Assembly: GCA_014381825.1 (NCBI GenBank)
Contig: JACNKX010000113.1
Coordinates: 127,367 to 191,366, forward strand
Length of the DNA stretch: 64,000 nt
Direction of reading: 5' to 3'
Origin: Planctomycetota bacterium
Lineage (GTDB): Bacteria > Planctomycetota > Planctomycetia > Pirellulales > Pirellulaceae
The notes under the pieces are model-generated. The model was not told the DNA's origin, ran no database searches, and saw nothing but the letters and a program-made list of their open reading frames with translations. How positions within the stretch are numbered: the first letter of the stretch is position 1; each line of letters begins with the position of its first letter. Position numbers and translations under genes: made by a program. Below, piece by piece: positions 62,565 to 64,000 of this stretch.

Positions 62565-63770
62565 ATGAAAACTCTAACTCTTGCCCTGTTCCTGTTCTCG
62601 TTGAACGCGACGGCAAGCTCCGAAGAGCAGCCCACTCCCGCGCAGCGATATCGCCAACACATCAGGGACTACAACATCGTCTCGCGTGAGATCACACGTT
62701 CGAAAACAGTCAAAGATCGCAAGGCCGTTGCCCGACGGTTTGACGAGTTCGCGAAGAAGTTCCTTGATATTGCCGACAAACATTCCAAGGATCCCATCGC
62801 ACTTACGGCGATTCGTTCGGCCGTACAAGCAATTGTCACTACGGATTCACGCGCTCAAAATATCGCCGAGTTCCACCCCGGCACGTTGGTCGCCGGTAGC
62901 TCGGACGGCTCAACGCAGCGAGTCGTCAATCTCGTGCAACGCGATCACCTAATGAGCAACAGATTAGCGCCGATTTGCGACCGGATGCGTTTCAGCTATC
63001 GGCCGGAATTCGAACCATTGCTCGTCGCCGCCATCAAAGAGAATCCGCACCGTGACGTGCATGGGTTGGCTCAGTTGGCTTTGGCTCAATTGCTACACAA
63101 CCAGTTGCGTCTGATGGATCTCGCTAGCGACCGACCCGACTTGGTAAAGCGTTACGGTACGATCTATGGCCGGGGTTACATCGATCGACTTCAACGGATT
63201 GGACGAGATCAACTCGTCAAACGGATGGAGACAGCGTACGAAGCGGCCGTCCAGTTTGACGATGTGACGAACATTCCCTTCAAAACGTCGGTTGCAGAAA
63301 AAGCCAAAAGCGAGCTATACGAACTCCGCCATCTTTCCAAGGGCAAGCTCGCACCGGAGATTCAAGGACAGGATCAGGACGGCCGTCAGTTCAAGCTGAC
63401 AGACTACCGCGGCAAAGTCGTTCTCCTGTACTTTTGGCAGGAATACTGACTGACGTGACGGGCACACTGGCCCCACGAGCGGTCGCTCGTCAAAAATCTT
63501 TCCGGCAAACCCTTCGCGATGCTGGGCGTCAACATCCTGCCGCACACGCCAGAGGAACTAAAGAAAGTGAAGGATGCCCACAAGCTCAACTGGCGCAATT
63601 TCGCCGATGATGGCTCGATTGCCAAACGATGGAATTCGCCCGCGACGCCGTCTTTCTACATCATCGACCACCAGGGCTTCATTCGGCATAAATGGATCGG
63701 TCACCCCGGCGAGAAGACCATTGAGGCCGCCCTGGTGAAGTTGCTTCGCCAAGTGAAACCCGGCAAGTAA
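62565..63770 (+). CDS. TlpA/thioredoxin-like selenoprotein with UxxU motif (read through two TGA codons)
   Basis: Read as one frame of 401 residues. Signal peptide (LTLALFLFSLNATASSE), a helical N-terminal region, then a redoxin/TlpA domain from about residue 265: APEIQGQDQDGRQFKLTDYR, GKVVLLYFWQEY, then TGA (63447), Leu-Thr, TGA (63456), then RAHWPHERSLVKNLSG, and on to the cis-Pro segment TPSFYIIDHQGF and the end VKPGK at TAA. In TlpA/ResA proteins FWxxWCxxCR stands at this site, so both TGAs occupy the two Cys positions (295 and 298). The frame is intact on both sides. Selenocysteine at both is the best reading; double nonsense decay is the alternative. A TATACT lies 6 nt before the ATG. 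Confidence 0.8.
63475..63490 (+). promoter_or_regulatory. Candidate bacterial SECIS element
   Basis: Perfect 6-bp stem ACGAGC/GCTCGT around the tetraloop GGTC (RNA GGUC). The loop starts 22 nt after the second TGA and 31 nt after the first. Both are inside the 16-37 nt range described for bacterial SECIS. The loop begins with G, as required, and GGUC is the loop sequence of the E. coli fdhF element as I recall it. Within a coding frame, it reads through ERSLV. Confidence 0.7.
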
Positions 63771-64000
63771 TCGGCCTCATAACTGCATGTCGCGTTTGCA
63801 AGGCGGTCGATCGCCAAACGACGTTGCTAGGTGACGTTCGGCGCGTCGGTCAGATTGACCGAACGCATTTCGCGATATCCCGAACTGAAAGAAGTTGGAC
63901 AAACCGACCCCGCTTTCGCGAAGTGCTAACCCGCAGAGGTGCAATAGACGAATGGCACTTAGAAATCGTAAAGCTGTTGGCAACAACGACTAAGCACCGC
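63771..64000. other. Intergenic or gene-edge region, no gene assigned
   Basis: No ORF here has a recognisable family, start signal or neighbour support. A minus-strand open stretch at 63777-63986 is not convincing. Confidence 0.5.

Noticed and set aside
62565..63449. Annotating the selenoprotein region as a truncated gene plus a separate small ORF
   Set aside because: Both pieces share one frame, the only lesions are TGA codons at the two catalytic Cys positions, and a SECIS-like hairpin follows.
63777..63986. Minus-strand open frame of 69 codons
   Set aside because: No family resemblance, no ribosome binding site and biased composition; most likely chance.
1..64000. tRNA, rRNA or replication-origin features
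   Set aside because: No cloverleaf with a convincing T-loop, no rRNA-like stretch and no cluster of DnaA-type boxes was noticed by eye; a covariance search would be needed to be certain.

Overview
The window looks like chromosomal DNA of a planctomycete, probably of the Pirellulales type. This is inferred from gene families typical of that phylum: a DUF1559 prepilin-like protein, PVC-type heme-binding CxxCH proteins, DUF1501, DUF1552 and DUF1592-type proteins with Tat-like leaders, dockerin-tailed giant surface proteins, FGE/SUMF1-domain proteins, and many secreted TPR, HEAT and beta-propeller proteins. No rRNA, tRNA, CRISPR array or intact mobile element was seen.

Layout. 1-5180: 3' part of a giant secreted protein (Ig-like, PKD, dockerin). 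5336-10889 (minus): TPR protein, two ExbD, one ExbB/TolQ and an envelope protein, an energy-transduction operon. 11248-14113 (plus): FHA protein, lipoprotein, DUF1559 protein, small membrane protein. 14203-17987 (minus): creatininase-like amidohydrolase, rfbA and rfbB for dTDP-sugar synthesis, and a CBM9-like protein. 18147-23501 (plus): CxxCH heme/HEAT protein, DUF1501, WD40. 23550-33985: mixed secreted and lipid-anchored proteins of unknown role, a ClpP-like protease, TerC, a Uup-type ABC-F protein and an HI0933-type flavoprotein. 33991-40014 (minus): Gfo/Idh/MocA oxidoreductase, glycine-rich RRM protein, pheT, pheS, rplT, rpmI. 40295-45771 (plus): tandem purine nucleoside phosphorylases, TPR/peptidase, a two-subunit CoA transferase and a small membrane protein. 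46007-52234: DUF1592-type plus DUF1552 pair, an unknown secreted protein, and a PQQ-propeller/EF-hand protein. 52277-53424: membrane gene running into a decayed tyrosine recombinase.

53572-62455 carries two divergent operons. The leftward one encodes an MBL hydrolase, a MarR regulator, a parallel beta-helix protein with a strongly conserved 23-residue repeat, and a small secreted protein. The rightward one encodes an ArsR regulator, an FGE-like protein and an FGE-FGE-propeller fusion. Each has a palindromic operator candidate in the shared 178-bp control region.

The most notable item is at 62565-63770. A secreted TlpA/thioredoxin-like gene is interrupted by two in-frame TGA codons nine bases apart that sit exactly where the two cysteines of the CxxC redox motif belong. 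A 6-bp hairpin with a GGUC tetraloop lies 22 nt after the second TGA and 31 nt after the first. I read this as a selenoprotein with a UxxU active site served by a single SECIS, which normal gene calling would split in two. This rests on reading the sequence and on known bacterial SECIS rules; the selA/B/C/D genes are not in the window.
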